A stretch of DNA of 64,000 nt from Acetobacter malorum (GCF_002153605.1 NZ_JOPG01000027.1:1-64000); one strand, 5' to 3'. Numbered from the stretch's first letter, positions 9,051 through 18,391 are shown. The notes: generated from the sequence alone by a model not told the origin. Numbers and translations are program-made.

Positions 9051-10007
9051 TTACGCTTCTGGCTGAGCCGCCATTAACGCGGCAACAGCCTCCCATTCGG
9101 GTGCCGCGTCTGCCGCGCCATGGCGGGTGGTGGCCAGCGCCCCGCAGGCTGAGGCTATACGAACAGCTTCGGGAAAAGGTTTTCCCTGTGCCAGTGCAAA
9201 GGCGAGGCCAGCGTTAAAACAGTCCCCGGCAGCCACAGTATCAACAGGTTCAATACGGAATGGCGCACTATGGCCGCTCTGCGTTCCATCATGCCAGAAC
9301 ACACCGCGGCTTCCCATTTTGACAAGAACGGCTTTTACACCTCTGGCCAAAAGCACTTCAGCCGCCTTTGCCGCGTCTTCTACTGTGTCTGGCCGAAGAC
9401 CTGTGAGCTGGAACGTCTCGCTCTCGTTTGGTGTCAAAATATCAATCTCGTGCCATAGCGCATCCAGAAGCCCGTGCTCCGGAGCCGGGGCAGGATCAAG
9501 CACGACCACAGCACCAGCCGCCCGTGCTTTACGGGCGGCAGCCAGAACGGCCTGTTGAGGCACTTCAAGCTGCAATAAGAGGACTGTTGCCCGTTCCAGC
9601 CAGTCTGACGCGGCGTCAACGTCCGTCTCATCCACAGCCATGTTTGCGCCGCCAACAACCGTGATGCAGTTCTCTCCGCTGCCATCAATCCCAATCAACG
9701 CAATCCCTGTTGCCTGAGCCGCATCTTCCCGGAGCGGAGTAAGATCGACACCAAAACGCTCAAGTTCCCGACGGGCCTGCGCTCCAAAGCTGTCCTGACC
9801 GATGCGCCCGGCTAAAGCCACCTGAATGCCCGATCCGGCAGCCAGTCGCCCGGCAGCGGCGGCCTGATTACTGCCTTTGCCGCCAAGCATGACGGCATAG
9901 CTTTCACCGTGCACAGTCTCACCCGGGCGCGGTAAACGGGCAGCCCGGGCGGTAACGTCAATATTGATGCTTCCAAAGGACAGAATCAGGGGCTTCGCAT
10001 TCGGCAT
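9051..10007 (-). CDS. rbsK: ribokinase (PfkB family)
   Basis: Phosphorylates D-ribose to ribose 5-phosphate for entry into the pentose phosphate pathway. 318 residues. PfkB signature 1 appears as GGKGSNQAAAAGRL near residue 42. Signature 2 is DTVAAGDCFNAGLAFA near residue 255, with catalytic Asp in AAGD (many ribokinases have GAGD). FGSINIDVTARAARLPRPGE at the N-terminus is typical of ribokinase rather than fructokinase. No ribose transporter genes are adjacent. It is convergent with the arginase-like gene and about 105 bases downstream of the Nudix gene on the same strand. Confidence 0.85.
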   Translation of the reverse strand: MPNAKPLILSFGSINIDVTARAARLPRPGETVHGESYAVMLGGKGSNQAAAAGRLAAGSGIQVALAGRIGQDSFGAQARRELERFGVDLTPLREDAAQATGIALIGIDGSGENCITVVGGANMAVDETDVDAASDWLERATVLLLQLEVPQQAVLAAARKARAAGAVVVLDPAPAPEHGLLDALWHEIDILTPNESETFQLTGLRPDTVEDAAKAAEVLLARGVKAVLVKMGSRGVFWHDGTQSGHSAPFRIEPVDTVAAGDCFNAGLAFALAQGKPFPEAVRIASACGALATTRHGAADAAPEWEAVAALMAAQPEA

Positions 10008-10114
10008 AAGTTGGGTCTCGGTAAGGGAAAGACGTCTATCTTAGCATCTCCGGCCCCCAGTCGTCATGAAGGTGCTGACGGGGTGGCGGAGGGTAAGGTT
10101 AGAAAGAAGGAAGG

Positions 10115-10747
10115 TCAGTCGAATTCGGTCGGCAGGGAAGGGGTAGCGTGGTGCGCAAAGAGGCGTTCGATCTGATGCGGGAGCACCCGGCCTAGAGAAA
10201 GCTCTTCTGGAATTTCATCATGGGCAAAAAAGCGCACTTCACTGGTTTCAATACTGGTGGTGGGGCTGCCGCCCGTCAGTTCTCCCAGAAAGAACAGTTT
10301 GGTGACGGTAAAGGCTTCCGGGGGCTGGTGCCCCTGCGTGGAGCGGTCCAGCGCCATGGCGAGTTTGGTAATGCGTACGGTGTAGCCCGTTTCTTCCCAC
10401 ACTTCTTTGGCCGCACAGTCAGCAGCAGTCAGGTTCACATCGGTCCATCCACCGGGCACGGTCCATTTGTTATGGTCCAGCACTTCCCGCACCATCAGAA
10501 TACGGCCGTCTTTGTCAAACACACCGACACGCACTTCCAGTTTAGGTGTCGCGTAGCCAGCCTGTTCCTGAAAAATGGTTTCGATTTTTCCTGCAGGGAG
10601 ACCGCTTCCTTCCGCCATCATCCGGGCGGCGAGGGTGCGCAGCATTTCATAGCGTTCTTTGTCAAAAGGGTCTTTGGCGTAGGTCAGGCCGGTCTGGGAA
10701 ATGCCCTGAATTTCACGGGCCCAGATCAGCCAGTTGGGTTCTGCCAT
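10115..10747 (-). CDS. Nudix hydrolase with N-terminal helical domain
   Basis: 210-residue protein with an N-terminal helical segment (NWLIWAREIQGISQTGLTYA) typical of the Nudix_N_2 group, followed by a Nudix fold. The Nudix box spans about residues 100-122: GWTDVN...KEVWEETGY. The catalytic REUXEE part is kept as KEVWEE, but the upstream Glu is replaced by Leu106. Such proteins hydrolyse nucleoside diphosphate derivatives such as ADP-ribose; the substrate here cannot be read from sequence. AGGGAG precedes the ATG. No functional link to clpB downstream is evident. Confidence 0.85.
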   Translation of the reverse strand: MAEPNWLIWAREIQGISQTGLTYAKDPFDKERYEMLRTLAARMMAEGSGLPAGKIETIFQEQAGYATPKLEVRVGVFDKDGRILMVREVLDHNKWTVPGGWTDVNLTAADCAAKEVWEETGYTVRITKLAMALDRSTQGHQPPEAFTVTKLFFLGELTGGSPTTSIETSEVRFFAHDEIPEELSLGRVLPHQIERLFAHHATPSLPTEFD

Positions 10748-10779
10748 AAGGAAACTCCCTTTGTGATGCGCGCAATAAA

Positions 10780-10807
10780 AAACGGGAAGGCCTGAGCCTT
10801 CCCGTTT
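10780..10807 (-). terminator. terminator after clpB
   Basis: Perfect 12-base stem (AAACGGGAAGGC / GCCTTCCCGTTT) around a 4-base loop, followed on the minus strand by TTATTG. It ends clpB transcription and lies before the Nudix gene on the same strand. Confidence 0.85.
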
Positions 10808-10831
10808 CTGTTGTGCCTCTTTGCAGGGCGA

Positions 10832-13438
10832 TCAGGCAAGAGCCGCAGCGGCTTCCTGACCGTTGATGAGCAGGCCATCCCCGTTGGCAGAGATTTTGAC
10901 ATTCTCGCCATCGTGAATGGTCCCCTGCAGCAGCAGTTCCGCCAGCGGGTTTTGCAGGCTGCGCTGGATAACCCGTTTCAACGGACGGGCACCATACACA
11001 GGGTCATAGCCTTCATTCGCCAGCCATGCGTGGGCCAGATCATCCAGCGTGAGAGTGATCTTGCGATCATCCAGCAGGTTCTGCAGGCGACGCATCTGGA
11101 TATCGACAATCTTGGTCATGTCCGCTTTCTGCAGGCGGGAGAACAGGATGATCTCGTCCAGACGGTTCAGGAATTCCGGACGGAAGTGCTCGCGCACCAC
11201 CTTCATGACCTGTGCCTGCACCATGTCGGTCGATTCACCGTCCGGCTGATGTGCCAGCACATCCGAGCCGAGGTTACTGGTGAGCACAATAATGGTGTTA
11301 CGGAAGTCCACTGTGCGGCCCTGACCATCCGTCAGGCGACCATCGTCGAGCACCTGAAGAAGAATGTTGAAGACATCTTCATGCGCTTTTTCAACTTCGT
11401 CGAACAGAATGACCTGATAAGGCCGACGCCGCACTGCTTCTGTCAGCACACCGCCTTCTTCATACCCAACGTAACCCGGAGGGGCACCAATCAGACGGGC
11501 GACCGCGTGCTTCTCCATGAATTCACTCATGTCGATGCGGAGCAGAGCCTTTTCATCGTCAAACAGGAAGCGGGCCAGAGCCTTGGTCAGCTCGGTTTTC
11601 CCCACACCCGTCGGGCCGAGGAACAGGAAGGAGCCAATCGGGCGATTGGGGTCCTGCAACCCTGCGCGCGCACGCCGCACCGCGTTGGACACAGCTTTAA
11701 GGGCTGCTTCCTGACCGACTACGGATTTCCGCAGATCATCTTCCATCCGCAGCAGTTTGGCGCGTTCACCTTCCAGCATGCGGTCCACCGGTACACCCGT
11801 CCAGCGGGAGACAACGGAGGCCACGCCCTGATCTGTCACGGCTTCGGACACAAGATCCGTTTTCCCAGCTTCAGACTGCGTTTCCTGCGCCTGTGCAATC
11901 TGGGCCTGCAGGTTGGGGATGACGCCATACATCAGCTCGGACGCCTTGCCGAGGTCACCCTTACGCTGAGCAACCTCCACTTCGGACCGGGCCTGATCAA
12001 GCTGTTCCTGCAACTTCTGCACAGCATTCACGCGGTCTTTTTCCGCATGCCAGGCCGCACTCATGGCGTCAGACTTTTCTTCCAGATCGGCCAGTTCCGC
12101 TTCCACGGCTTCCAGACGGTCCTTGCTGGCGCTGTCATCTTCCTTGCGCAGGGCTTCACGCTCAATCTTGAGCTGAATGATGCGGCGGTCGAGTTCGTCC
12201 AGTTCTTCCGGCTTGCTGTCAATCTGCATACGTAGGCGGCTGGCTGCCTCGTCAATCAGATCGATGGCTTTATCCGGCAGGAAGCGGTCGGTGATGTAGC
12301 GGTTGGAAAGTGTTGCGGCAGACACCAGTGCGCCGTCGGTAATCCGGACACCGTGATGCAGTTCGTACTTTTCCTTGATCCCGCGCAGGATGGAAATGGT
12401 ATCCGCGACGGAGGGCTCACCAACAAACACAGGCTGGAAGCGCCGGGCGAGGGCGGCATCCTTCTCGATATATTTGCGGTATTCGTCCAGCGTGGTGGCA
12501 CCAATACAATGCAACGTGCCGCGGGCCAGTTCCGGCTTGATGAGGTTGGACGCATCCATCGCCCCGTCGGTGCGGCCTGCGCCTACCAGCGTATGCATCT
12601 CATCAATAAAGAGAATGACCTGCCCTTCGGCAGATTCAATTTCTTTCAGAACCGCTTTCAGGCGTTCTTCAAATTCACCGCGATATTTCGCGCCAGCCAC
12701 CAGTGCGCCCATGTCGAGCGAGAGCAACTTCTTGTTCTTCAGAGCTTCCGGCACGTCACCATTGACGATGCGCTGCGCCAGACCTTCCACAATGGCGGTC
12801 TTACCCACGCCGGGTTCACCAATCAGAACCGGATTGTTTTTGCTGCGGCGGGCGAGAACCTGAATGGCACGACGAATTTCTTCATCACGGCCAATCACGG
12901 GGTCCAGCTTGCCTGCCTGTGCAACTTCCGTCACATCACGGGCATATTTTTTCAAAGCATCAAAATTGGCTTCAGCGTTTTCGCTGGTCACAGTGCGTCC
13001 TTTGCGGATGGTGGCAATGGCTTTGTCCAGAGCGTCGGGCGTTGCGCCATGCTCTTTCAAAGCGCGACCGGCAGGGCTGTCAGAGGCGGCAATGGCCACC
13101 AGCAGACGGTCCTGCGCCACAAAGGAATCTCCGGCTTTCTGCGCGCCCTGTTCGGCGGCATCCAGCACACGGACCAGATCCGGTGTGGCAGAGGGCTGAC
13201 CAGCCCCGCCGCCCTGTACTTTGGGCAGTTTGGCCAGAGCCTGTTCATTAGCTGCTCTTACTGCATCCGGTGCACCACCTGCGGCGCGGATAAGGGAGGA
13301 CGCAGCGCCTTCCTCATCATCCAGCATGGCCTTGAGCAGATGCTCCGGCGTGAGCTGCTGGTTAAAATCCCGAATGGCAATAGTCTGTGCGGCCTGCAAA
13401 AAACCGCGAGAACGTTCAGTAAATTTTGCGATATCCAT
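10832..13438 (-). CDS. clpB: ATP-dependent disaggregase ClpB
   Basis: Hexameric AAA+ chaperone that works with DnaK to resolubilise protein aggregates. 868 residues, full length. N-terminal Clp repeat region ([19 protein letters not shown] and following), first nucleotide-binding domain with Walker [10 protein letters not shown], a coiled-coil middle domain (about 400-530, rich in Glu/Lys/Gln), and second nucleotide-binding domain with GPTGVGKTE and the pore-loop region [18 protein letters not shown] precedes the ATG. An RpoH-like promoter candidate lies about 90 bases upstream, matching its expected heat-shock control. A terminator follows. Confidence 0.97.
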   Translation of the reverse strand: MDIAKFTERSRGFLQAAQTIAIRDFNQQLTPEHLLKAMLDDEEGAASSLIRAAGGAPDAVRAANEQALAKLPKVQGGGAGQPSATPDLVRVLDAAEQGAQKAGDSFVAQDRLLVAIAASDSPAGRALKEHGATPDALDKAIATIRKGRTVTSENAEANFDALKKYARDVTEVAQAGKLDPVIGRDEEIRRAIQVLARRSKNNPVLIGEPGVGKTAIVEGLAQRIVNGDVPEALKNKKLLSLDMGALVAGAKYRGEFEERLKAVLKEIESAEGQVILFIDEMHTLVGAGRTDGAMDASNLIKPELARGTLHCIGATTLDEYRKYIEKDAALARRFQPVFVGEPSVADTISILRGIKEKYELHHGVRITDGALVSAATLSNRYITDRFLPDKAIDLIDEAASRLRMQIDSKPEELDELDRRIIQLKIEREALRKEDDSASKDRLEAVEAELADLEEKSDAMSAAWHAEKDRVNAVQKLQEQLDQARSEVEVAQRKGDLGKASELMYGVIPNLQAQIAQAQETQSEAGKTDLVSEAVTDQGVASVVSRWTGVPVDRMLEGERAKLLRMEDDLRKSVVGQEAALKAVSNAVRRARAGLQDPNRPIGSFLFLGPTGVGKTELTKALARFLFDDEKALLRIDMSEFMEKHAVARLIGAPPGYVGYEEGGVLTEAVRRRPYQVILFDEVEKAHEDVFNILLQVLDDGRLTDGQGRTVDFRNTIIVLTSNLGSDVLAHQPDGESTDMVQAQVMKVVREHFRPEFLNRLDEIILFSRLQKADMTKIVDIQMRRLQNLLDDRKITLTLDDLAHAWLANEGYDPVYGARPLKRVIQRSLQNPLAELLLQGTIHDGENVKISANGDGLLINGQEAAAALA

Positions 13439-13529
13439 AGTTTCCCTCTTGTCCCTTCTACTCAGGCGACTGAAGGCCTTGTCCCCATCCCATTATGGCA
13501 ATGGCGGCATGGTCTTTTCTCGCTAACAG

Positions 13530-13558
13530 AGATTGGAATATCCGTTGCAACAATCAAG
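13530..13558 (-). promoter_or_regulatory. RpoH-like (heat shock) promoter candidate for clpB
   Basis: On the minus strand CTTG (13558-13555) is separated by 18 bases from CCAATCT (13536-13530). The alphaproteobacterial sigma-32 pattern is CTTG, 17-18 bases, CYTATNT; this fits with one mismatch. The position allows a leader of about 85 bases before clpB, a typical sigma-32 target. Confidence 0.55.
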
Positions 13559-13600
13559 AGGGGGGGATGCAGGGCTGCTATTTTTTGCCGGCAACAGGGC

Positions 13601-13630
13601 AAAAAAAACGCCTCCGGTGAGGGAGGCGTT
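13601..13630 (-). terminator. terminator after sodB
   Basis: AACGCCTCC / GGGAGGCGTT stem with a run of eight T on the minus strand. It separates sodB from the clpB promoter region. Confidence 0.85.
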
Positions 13631-13654
13631 CTTTCCGGACTGAGCTGAAAAAAC

Positions 13655-14263
13655 TCAGGCAGCGTTCAGCTGAGCTTCAGCGAACTCGTAGTTTGCCAGC
13701 TTGTCCAGGTAGTTGGTGATGTAGTCCGGACGACGGTTGCGGAAGTCCAGATAGTAAGCGTGTTCCCACACATCCAGACCCAGCAGCACTTTGCCCTGAC
13801 CTTCAGCCAGCGGGTTGGAGCCGTTGGCGGTTTTGGTCACGGCCAGTTTGCCGTCCTGACCCAGAACCAGCCAGGCCCAGCCGGAACCGAACTGAGAGGC
13901 CGCTGCCTTTTTGAACTGGTCCTTGAAGGCATCAACGCTGCCGAAGTCACCGTTGATTTTTGCAGCCAGCTTGTCCGGAATCGCACCGCCAGCAGAGGAG
14001 AGGTTCTGCCAGAACAGGATGTGGTTCCAATGCTGACCTGCATTGTTGAACACGGGAGCCTGAGCGCTGTCGCCTTTAACAGCCAGAATAATTTCGTCGA
14101 GAGACTTGCCCTGCAGAGCGGGGTTGGCTTCAACAAAATTGTTCAGAGCCGTGACATAGGCCTGATGGTGCTTGTCATGATGCAGTTCAAGCGTTTCCTG
14201 GCACATGCCGCGTGCGGCAAGAGCGTTGTAGGAATAGGGAAGGGCTGGCAGTTCAAAAGCCAT
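13655..14263 (-). CDS. sodB: superoxide dismutase, Fe/Mn family (iron-type features)
   Basis: Dismutates superoxide in the cytoplasm. 202 residues. Metal ligands are His28 (LELHHDKHH), His81 (AGQHWNH), Asp164 and His168 (DVWEHAYYLDF). Gln77 in the AGQ motif is the position that marks iron enzymes, since manganese enzymes have Gly there and a Gln elsewhere, so iron is the likely metal (inference). The ATG at 14263 follows GGAG and starts at the conserved MAFELPALPY. An upstream in-frame ATG at 14332 would add 23 unrelated residues. The gene is monocistronic with its own terminator and a weak heat-shock-like promoter candidate. Confidence 0.95.
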   Translation of the reverse strand: MAFELPALPYSYNALAARGMCQETLELHHDKHHQAYVTALNNFVEANPALQGKSLDEIILAVKGDSAQAPVFNNAGQHWNHILFWQNLSSAGGAIPDKLAAKINGDFGSVDAFKDQFKKAAASQFGSGWAWLVLGQDGKLAVTKTANGSNPLAEGQGKVLLGLDVWEHAYYLDFRNRRPDYITNYLDKLANYEFAEAQLNAA

Positions 14264-14564
14264 GACATACTCCATAAAGGTAAAAGCGGGCGACCATGCG
14301 CCATGATCCAGAGCTATGGGGCGGCGGCACATGCGTCAAGGGACTGCGGTGTGACAATGTTGCTTTCCACCGGGCCAGTCACACACAGTTGTCCCTGATG
14401 TTCCGTCTTTGCCGCTAACGTCTCGCACGGGAAAAAGATCCTTTAAAACACCCTGACCGCGCCAGAGTGCTGGGAGCAGCCGGTGCCGGTGTGGCGGCGG
14501 CTGCTCTGCAGAACATGTGCGGAACCGGTGGCTTTGTGGGGTGTAAAGGAGTGGAAAGGGCAGG
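14264..14564. other. 301-base intergenic region, sodB / synthase-fold gene
   Basis: Divergent spacer holding the sodB promoter region at its left end. A GC-rich hairpin at 14474-14506 (GAGCAGCCG / CGGCTGCTC, 15-base loop) has no T-run. Ribosome-site-like AAAGGAG and GGGCAGG occur before 14565. I see no small gene or RNA. Confidence 0.5.
14312..14340 (-). promoter_or_regulatory. possible RpoH-like promoter for sodB
   Basis: Minus-strand CTTGACG, then 12 bases, then CCCCATAGCT. The -10 part matches the classical sigma-32 CCCCAT exactly, and the spacer is at the short end. It would give a leader of about 40 bases before sodB. A poor sigma-70 fit is also present at the same place. Confidence 0.35.
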
Positions 14565-15371
14565 ATGACGAAAGACGGGCAGGGCATGCGGCAGGAGGGG
14601 GCTTTGACGGCAGACTATCTGGCGGAGAGTGTGCGGCGTGCTGACCCGGACAGGGCCTTGTGCGCGCGCTTTCTGCCTGCCTCTGTTCGCGCGGATGTGG
14701 GGGTGTTGCTGGCGTTCCATACAGAACTGACACGTGCGCTTGCCCCGGCACGCTCTGCGGCGATAGCTGGCCCTATCGCGGGGCTGATCAGGCTCCAATG
14801 GTGGCGAGATGTGCTGGAGGGGGCGCGGACGCCTGACCACGAACTTGCCCCTCCGCTTTTATCCGCACTTGAGCGAGGCATATTTTGCCGGGAGACGCTG
14901 TTACGCATTCTCAGCGCACGGGAGGCTGAGCTGGACCCGCAGCCAGATATCCGCATCTGGCGAAAGATGATGCAGGATGGCGCTGGAGGGGTTCAGCGCG
15001 CTGTGGGTGAAGCACTGGGTGTGCAGGATGAGAGCATTCTCGTTCGGCTGGAAGCCTGCGGAGCGGCTTATGGCACCGGGGCCATGCTGCGGCACTGGCC
15101 GCGCCTGCAACTGAGCGGACGTTATCTGTTTCCGGGCGATGAGGTCGGGTTGCGGCAGGAAGGTGAGGCGTTTCTGGCTGCGTGTGACGTGGCTTCTCTA
15201 CCGCCCGCCGGCCGACTGGCGGTCTTGCCAGCTGTGCTGGCTGAGCGGGATCTCGCCCGCAACAGTGCACAGGCAGGACAGCCTCGAGGGCTGGGGGACC
15301 GTCTGGCTGTCATGCGAGCAGGGTGGAAAGCTGCTCGCGCCTTTCAGCGTTCTGGCGCGGCGGCATTGTAG
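14565..15371 (+). CDS. squalene/phytoene synthase-fold protein, NDUFAF6-like
   Basis: 268 residues of the squalene/phytoene synthase family, recognised by IRLQWWRDVLEG near residue 75 and all-helical composition. The two Asp-rich DxxxD metal motifs needed for prenyl-diphosphate chemistry are not visible (LLAFHTELTRAL occurs where the first should be). This resembles the non-synthase NDUFAF6 branch, which in mitochondria assists complex I assembly. A hopanoid or carotenoid role is therefore unlikely, though not excluded. No terpenoid genes are nearby. The start is ATG 14565; ATG 14586 is an alternative. It converges on the Cdd1-like gene. Confidence 0.75.
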   Translation: MTKDGQGMRQEGALTADYLAESVRRADPDRALCARFLPASVRADVGVLLAFHTELTRALAPARSAAIAGPIAGLIRLQWWRDVLEGARTPDHELAPPLLSALERGIFCRETLLRILSAREAELDPQPDIRIWRKMMQDGAGGVQRAVGEALGVQDESILVRLEACGAAYGTGAMLRHWPRLQLSGRYLFPGDEVGLRQEGEAFLAACDVASLPPAGRLAVLPAVLAERDLARNSAQAGQPRGLGDRLAVMRAGWKAARAFQRSGAAAL

Positions 15372-15424
15372 ACAGGAAAGATGCCGGCCTGTTGACGGCT
15401 TTTCCGTTGGGGCGTGAAGCGCCA

Positions 15425-15673
15425 CTAGTCTCGTGCCTCTCCGGTGCGGGCCTGATGGATGGCGGCGGCAAAAACATCATGCACACACGGATCATGCCGT
15501 TGCCGGGTTTTCTGGCAGAGCGCCAGATACAGAGTATCCGGCTCCTGCTCAGCAAGCTGCGGCACAGTCTGAATACCCAGAACGGCAAAATCGGCCAGCG
15601 CAGCCTTGCCGACATTGCGGAGGTCGGTAAGGCTGCGGGTGTCTTTCTGTGTGGCAGTGTCCTCAGGCATCAT
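15425..15673 (-). CDS. Cdd1-like helix-hairpin-helix protein
   Basis: 82-residue protein with a helix-hairpin-helix-like segment (LRNVGKAALADFAVLGIQTV) and the conserved block CQKTRQRHDPCVHDVF followed by FAAAIHQAR, which match the Cdd1 ('pathogenicity locus') family. The name is historical and does not mean virulence; the molecular role is not known. DNA binding is plausible from the fold. Two ATGs occur in tandem at 15673 and 15670. It overlaps the stop of the upstream dehydrogenase gene by 11 bases, so the two are co-transcribed. Confidence 0.75.
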   Translation of the reverse strand: MMPEDTATQKDTRSLTDLRNVGKAALADFAVLGIQTVPQLAEQEPDTLYLALCQKTRQRHDPCVHDVFAAAIHQARTGEARD

Positions 15674-16538
15674 TGGCGACGATGTGTTCCATCACGCCGA
15701 TCAGCGCAGAGTAATCCTCGTTCGCCGCAGCGCGGCGGGTAAGGGAGAGTTGCTGCGTGGTTGCGGCCATGGTGGGCATGGGGACGGCCAGACGCGCCCC
15801 GGCATCCAGCAGCAGGCGCATGTCTTTCTGCATCAGGCGGGTGGGGAACTGCGGCGTGAAGTCACCATCTTTGGCGGCACGGATCTTGCGTTTGTGGTGC
15901 GGGGAAATGACGGCAACCTCGCCCAGCGCATCAAACAGCATGGATCGGTCCAGCCCGGCAGCCAGCCCATAGGCAATGGTTTCCGCTACAGCGGCCAGAC
16001 CTGCGCCCATAATGCCGTTAATCACCAGTTTCAGTCGTGTGCCACTGCCGGAGGGGCCTGCGTGGACGGTGGTCTTGCCAATGCAGTCAAACACCGGCTT
16101 TGCGCGGGCAATCAGGGCGTCATCGCCGCCTGCCAGCACAACCAGTGCACCGGCTTCTGCTTCCGGTGTGCTGCCGGAAACAGGGCAGTCAATGACGGAA
16201 ATGCCCTTTTCTTCACCGGCTTTCTGCAGGGCGTCCGTGGCTTCGGGTGAGACGGAGCTGGTGTTCAGTAAAAGCTGATTTTCGCGCATTCCTGCCAGTG
16301 CGCCGTTCTCACCATACATGGCGGCGGCAAGGGCTTCATCATCCGGCACGCAGACGAGGACGATGTCCGCTTTTTTTGCAACGTCGGCAGGGGAGGGCAG
16401 GAAGGGCGTGGAGCCGTCGCCGCCTTTGCCGGAGGGTGTGTAGGCCACCAGCGCGTATCCGGCTTTTTTGAGATTGTCTCCCATACGGCTGGCCATGGCC
16501 CCAAAGCCAATAAATCCAATGGTCTGCTGCGTGGTCAT
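15663..16538 (-). CDS. NAD(P)-dependent beta-hydroxyacid dehydrogenase
   Basis: 291-residue member of the 3-hydroxyisobutyrate dehydrogenase / glyoxylate-succinic semialdehyde reductase family. Rossmann motif GFIGFGAMASRM at the N-terminus, substrate motif DCPVSGSTPEAEAGAL, and the catalytic-Lys segment GSGTRLKLVINGIMGAG. The Met of the usual GxGxMG motif is kept as FGAM. The substrate cannot be settled: 3-hydroxyisobutyrate, tartronate semialdehyde and glyoxylate are all possible. ATG 16538 is preferred because it puts the Rossmann fold at the N-terminus; an open frame extends 33 codons upstream. It overlaps the Cdd1-like gene. Confidence 0.85.
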   Translation of the reverse strand: MTTQQTIGFIGFGAMASRMGDNLKKAGYALVAYTPSGKGGDGSTPFLPSPADVAKKADIVLVCVPDDEALAAAMYGENGALAGMRENQLLLNTSSVSPEATDALQKAGEEKGISVIDCPVSGSTPEAEAGALVVLAGGDDALIARAKPVFDCIGKTTVHAGPSGSGTRLKLVINGIMGAGLAAVAETIAYGLAAGLDRSMLFDALGEVAVISPHHKRKIRAAKDGDFTPQFPTRLMQKDMRLLLDAGARLAVPMPTMAATTQQLSLTRRAAANEDYSALIGVMEHIVANDA

Positions 16539-16740
16539 TCTGCAAGTTCCTGTCATTTTGCGTGCGGCAACTATGGCAGAAACGGCAGAACTTCTCATGT
16601 GGTTTCCTGCATGGTTCCTTTGCGCTGAATGCTGCATAAGAAGAAAGCGTATTCAGGACGTTTTTCCATATACAGTAGCGGCACTTTTGTTTTCACTGCA
16701 CGGAGCAGTTCTGCTCACGTAAAAAGGAAGGGGCTTTCCT

Positions 16741-17694
16741 ATGGCTGTGTATCGCTATCCTCGCCCGGCTTCCTCGGACATTACGCCCCGACGGCTGTTT
16801 TTCTCACGCCGGGCTTTGCTTGGCACGGCAGTGGGTGGGGTTCTGGCAGGCGGGTTGAATTCCGGCATGGCGCAGGCTGATGCGCCTGTTGCGCCGTCCG
16901 CACGGGGCTGCCCTGCGGCGGAAACACCCACGCCTCGGGATGATGTCACACATTATAATAATTTTTATGAATTCGGGATGGAGAAGAGCGACCCGGCAGA
17001 ACTGTCCGGCGGCTTTCATCCTCGCCCCTGGCAAGTGCAGGTGGATGGGTTGGTTGAGCATCCGCAGGTCTGGGATCTGGACGCGCTGAATGCCCGTTTT
17101 GGGCATGAAGACCGTCTGTATCGCATGCGGTGCGTGGAAGCGTGGTCTATGGTCATTCCCTGGCAGGGGTTTGAACTGGGGGCGTTGCTGCGGGCGGCAG
17201 GGGTGAAGGCGGGAGCAAAATATGTGGCGTTCACGTCCGTTGTGCGACCGTCTGAAATGCCCGGACAGCGGGGTGGCCTGTTCTCCCTTCGCTGGCCCTA
17301 TGTGGAAGGGCTGCGGCTGGACGAAGCCATGCATCCGCTTACTTTGCTGGCGACGGGTGTGTATGGCGAGGCGCTGCCTGCGCAAAATGGTGCGCCCATC
17401 CGGCTTGTGGTGCCATGGAAGTATGGATTTAAAGGCATCAAATCCATTACCCGCATTACCGTGACAGATCAGCAACCGCCGACAAGCTGGAACCAGATGG
17501 CCCCGGATGAATATGGTTTTTACGCCAATGTGAACCCGGATGTGGACCACCCGCGCTGGAGCCAGTCGAGCGAGCAGATTATCGGGGAAGGCAGCCTGTT
17601 CAGAACCGCCCGACGGCCAACGCGGCTGTTCAACGGCTATGCAGAGCAGGTGGCCTCTTTGTATCGCGGTATGGATTTGCGGAAGGATTTTTAG
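16741..17694 (+). CDS. msrP: protein-methionine-sulfoxide reductase catalytic subunit MsrP
   Basis: Periplasmic molybdoenzyme that repairs oxidised methionines in envelope proteins, receiving electrons through MsrQ. 317 residues. A Tat signal is present ([12 protein letters not shown], twin Arg at 23-24, hydrophobic stretch, then AQA cleavage region). The molybdenum ligand Cys131 lies in [10 protein letters not shown]. The fold motifs [14 protein letters not shown] and [15 protein letters not shown] are characteristic. msrQ begins 5 bases after the stop, forming the usual two-gene unit. Confidence 0.95.
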   Translation: MAVYRYPRPASSDITPRRLFFSRRALLGTAVGGVLAGGLNSGMAQADAPVAPSARGCPAAETPTPRDDVTHYNNFYEFGMEKSDPAELSGGFHPRPWQVQVDGLVEHPQVWDLDALNARFGHEDRLYRMRCVEAWSMVIPWQGFELGALLRAAGVKAGAKYVAFTSVVRPSEMPGQRGGLFSLRWPYVEGLRLDEAMHPLTLLATGVYGEALPAQNGAPIRLVVPWKYGFKGIKSITRITVTDQQPPTSWNQMAPDEYGFYANVNPDVDHPRWSQSSEQIIGEGSLFRTARRPTRLFNGYAEQVASLYRGMDLRKDF

Positions 17695-17698
17695 GCGG

Positions 17699-18319
17699 AT
17701 GGCACCACCCTCTTCTGGCCCGCGGCGGCGGTCCCGTTTTTCTCCGCTGACACGTCAGGTTTTTCTTTATCTGTTTTGTCTGATCCCCGCCGTGTCCGAT
17801 ATTGCGCAGGGGATGGCGAATACGCTGGGACCAAACCCGGTCTCGGTCTGTTTGCACGATTTCGGGCGCTGGGCGTTCCGGTTCTTGCTGATCTCGCTGG
17901 CAGTCAGTCCGCTTAAGCGTTTTGTCGGGCTGGACTTTATGGTCTATCGCCGTCCGCTTGGGTTGCTGGCCTTTAGTTATGCGGCGCTGCATGTGGTGTT
18001 TTACGTTGGTGTGGCCCGGCATTTTGATGCGCATGTCTTGTGGAAGGACTTTACCAGCCGTCCGTTCCTGACCTTCGGGCTACTGACATTCCTGATTTTA
18101 CTGGCGCTGGCGCTGACCTCCACCCGCAGGGCGATCATCGCTTTGGGGAGGCGCTGGGCGAAGCTGCATAAGCTGGTTTATGTGGCCATGATTCTGGCCT
18201 CTGTTCACTACGCCATCGCCTTTAAAACCTGGCACACGGAGCCGTTTATTTATGCGGCGATTGCAGGAGTTTTGCTTTCCTTGCGACTGGTGCCGAAGGC
18301 AGGGAAACGCACAGTCTGA
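17699..18319 (+). CDS. msrQ: heme-binding membrane subunit MsrQ
   Basis: Inner-membrane b-type cytochrome that passes electrons from the quinone pool to MsrP. 206 residues with about six membrane segments, starting with VFLYLFCLIPAVSDIA. Histidines in ALHVVFYVGVARHFD and LHKLVYVAMILASVHY are in the places expected for heme ligands. The family core GRWAFRFLLISLAVSPLK is present. The ATG at 17699 follows the msrP stop by 5 bases. A strong two-way terminator follows. Confidence 0.93.
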   Translation: MAPPSSGPRRRSRFSPLTRQVFLYLFCLIPAVSDIAQGMANTLGPNPVSVCLHDFGRWAFRFLLISLAVSPLKRFVGLDFMVYRRPLGLLAFSYAALHVVFYVGVARHFDAHVLWKDFTSRPFLTFGLLTFLILLALALTSTRRAIIALGRRWAKLHKLVYVAMILASVHYAIAFKTWHTEPFIYAAIAGVLLSLRLVPKAGKRTV

Positions 18320-18331
18320 TGTTTGAATAGA

Positions 18332-18369
18332 AAAAGCCCCGCCAGACGTTGGTTCTGGCGGGGCTTTTT
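18332..18369. terminator. bidirectional terminator between msrQ and SulP gene
   Basis: AAAGCCCCGCCAGA and TCTGGCGGGGCTTT form a long perfect stem around a 7-base loop, with A-run on one side and T-run on the other. It serves both convergent genes. Confidence 0.9.
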
Positions 18370-18391
18370 GCAGAGCGTTTTGAAAAGCGGA

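Noticed and set aside
10811..13648. Two long plus-strand open frames across clpB
   Set aside because: Both are mirror frames of clpB, which has unmistakable AAA+ motifs on the minus strand; no domain or ribosome site supports them.
15425..15673. Cdd1 family name suggests a virulence gene
   Set aside because: The label is historical; the surrounding genes are housekeeping and nothing indicates virulence.
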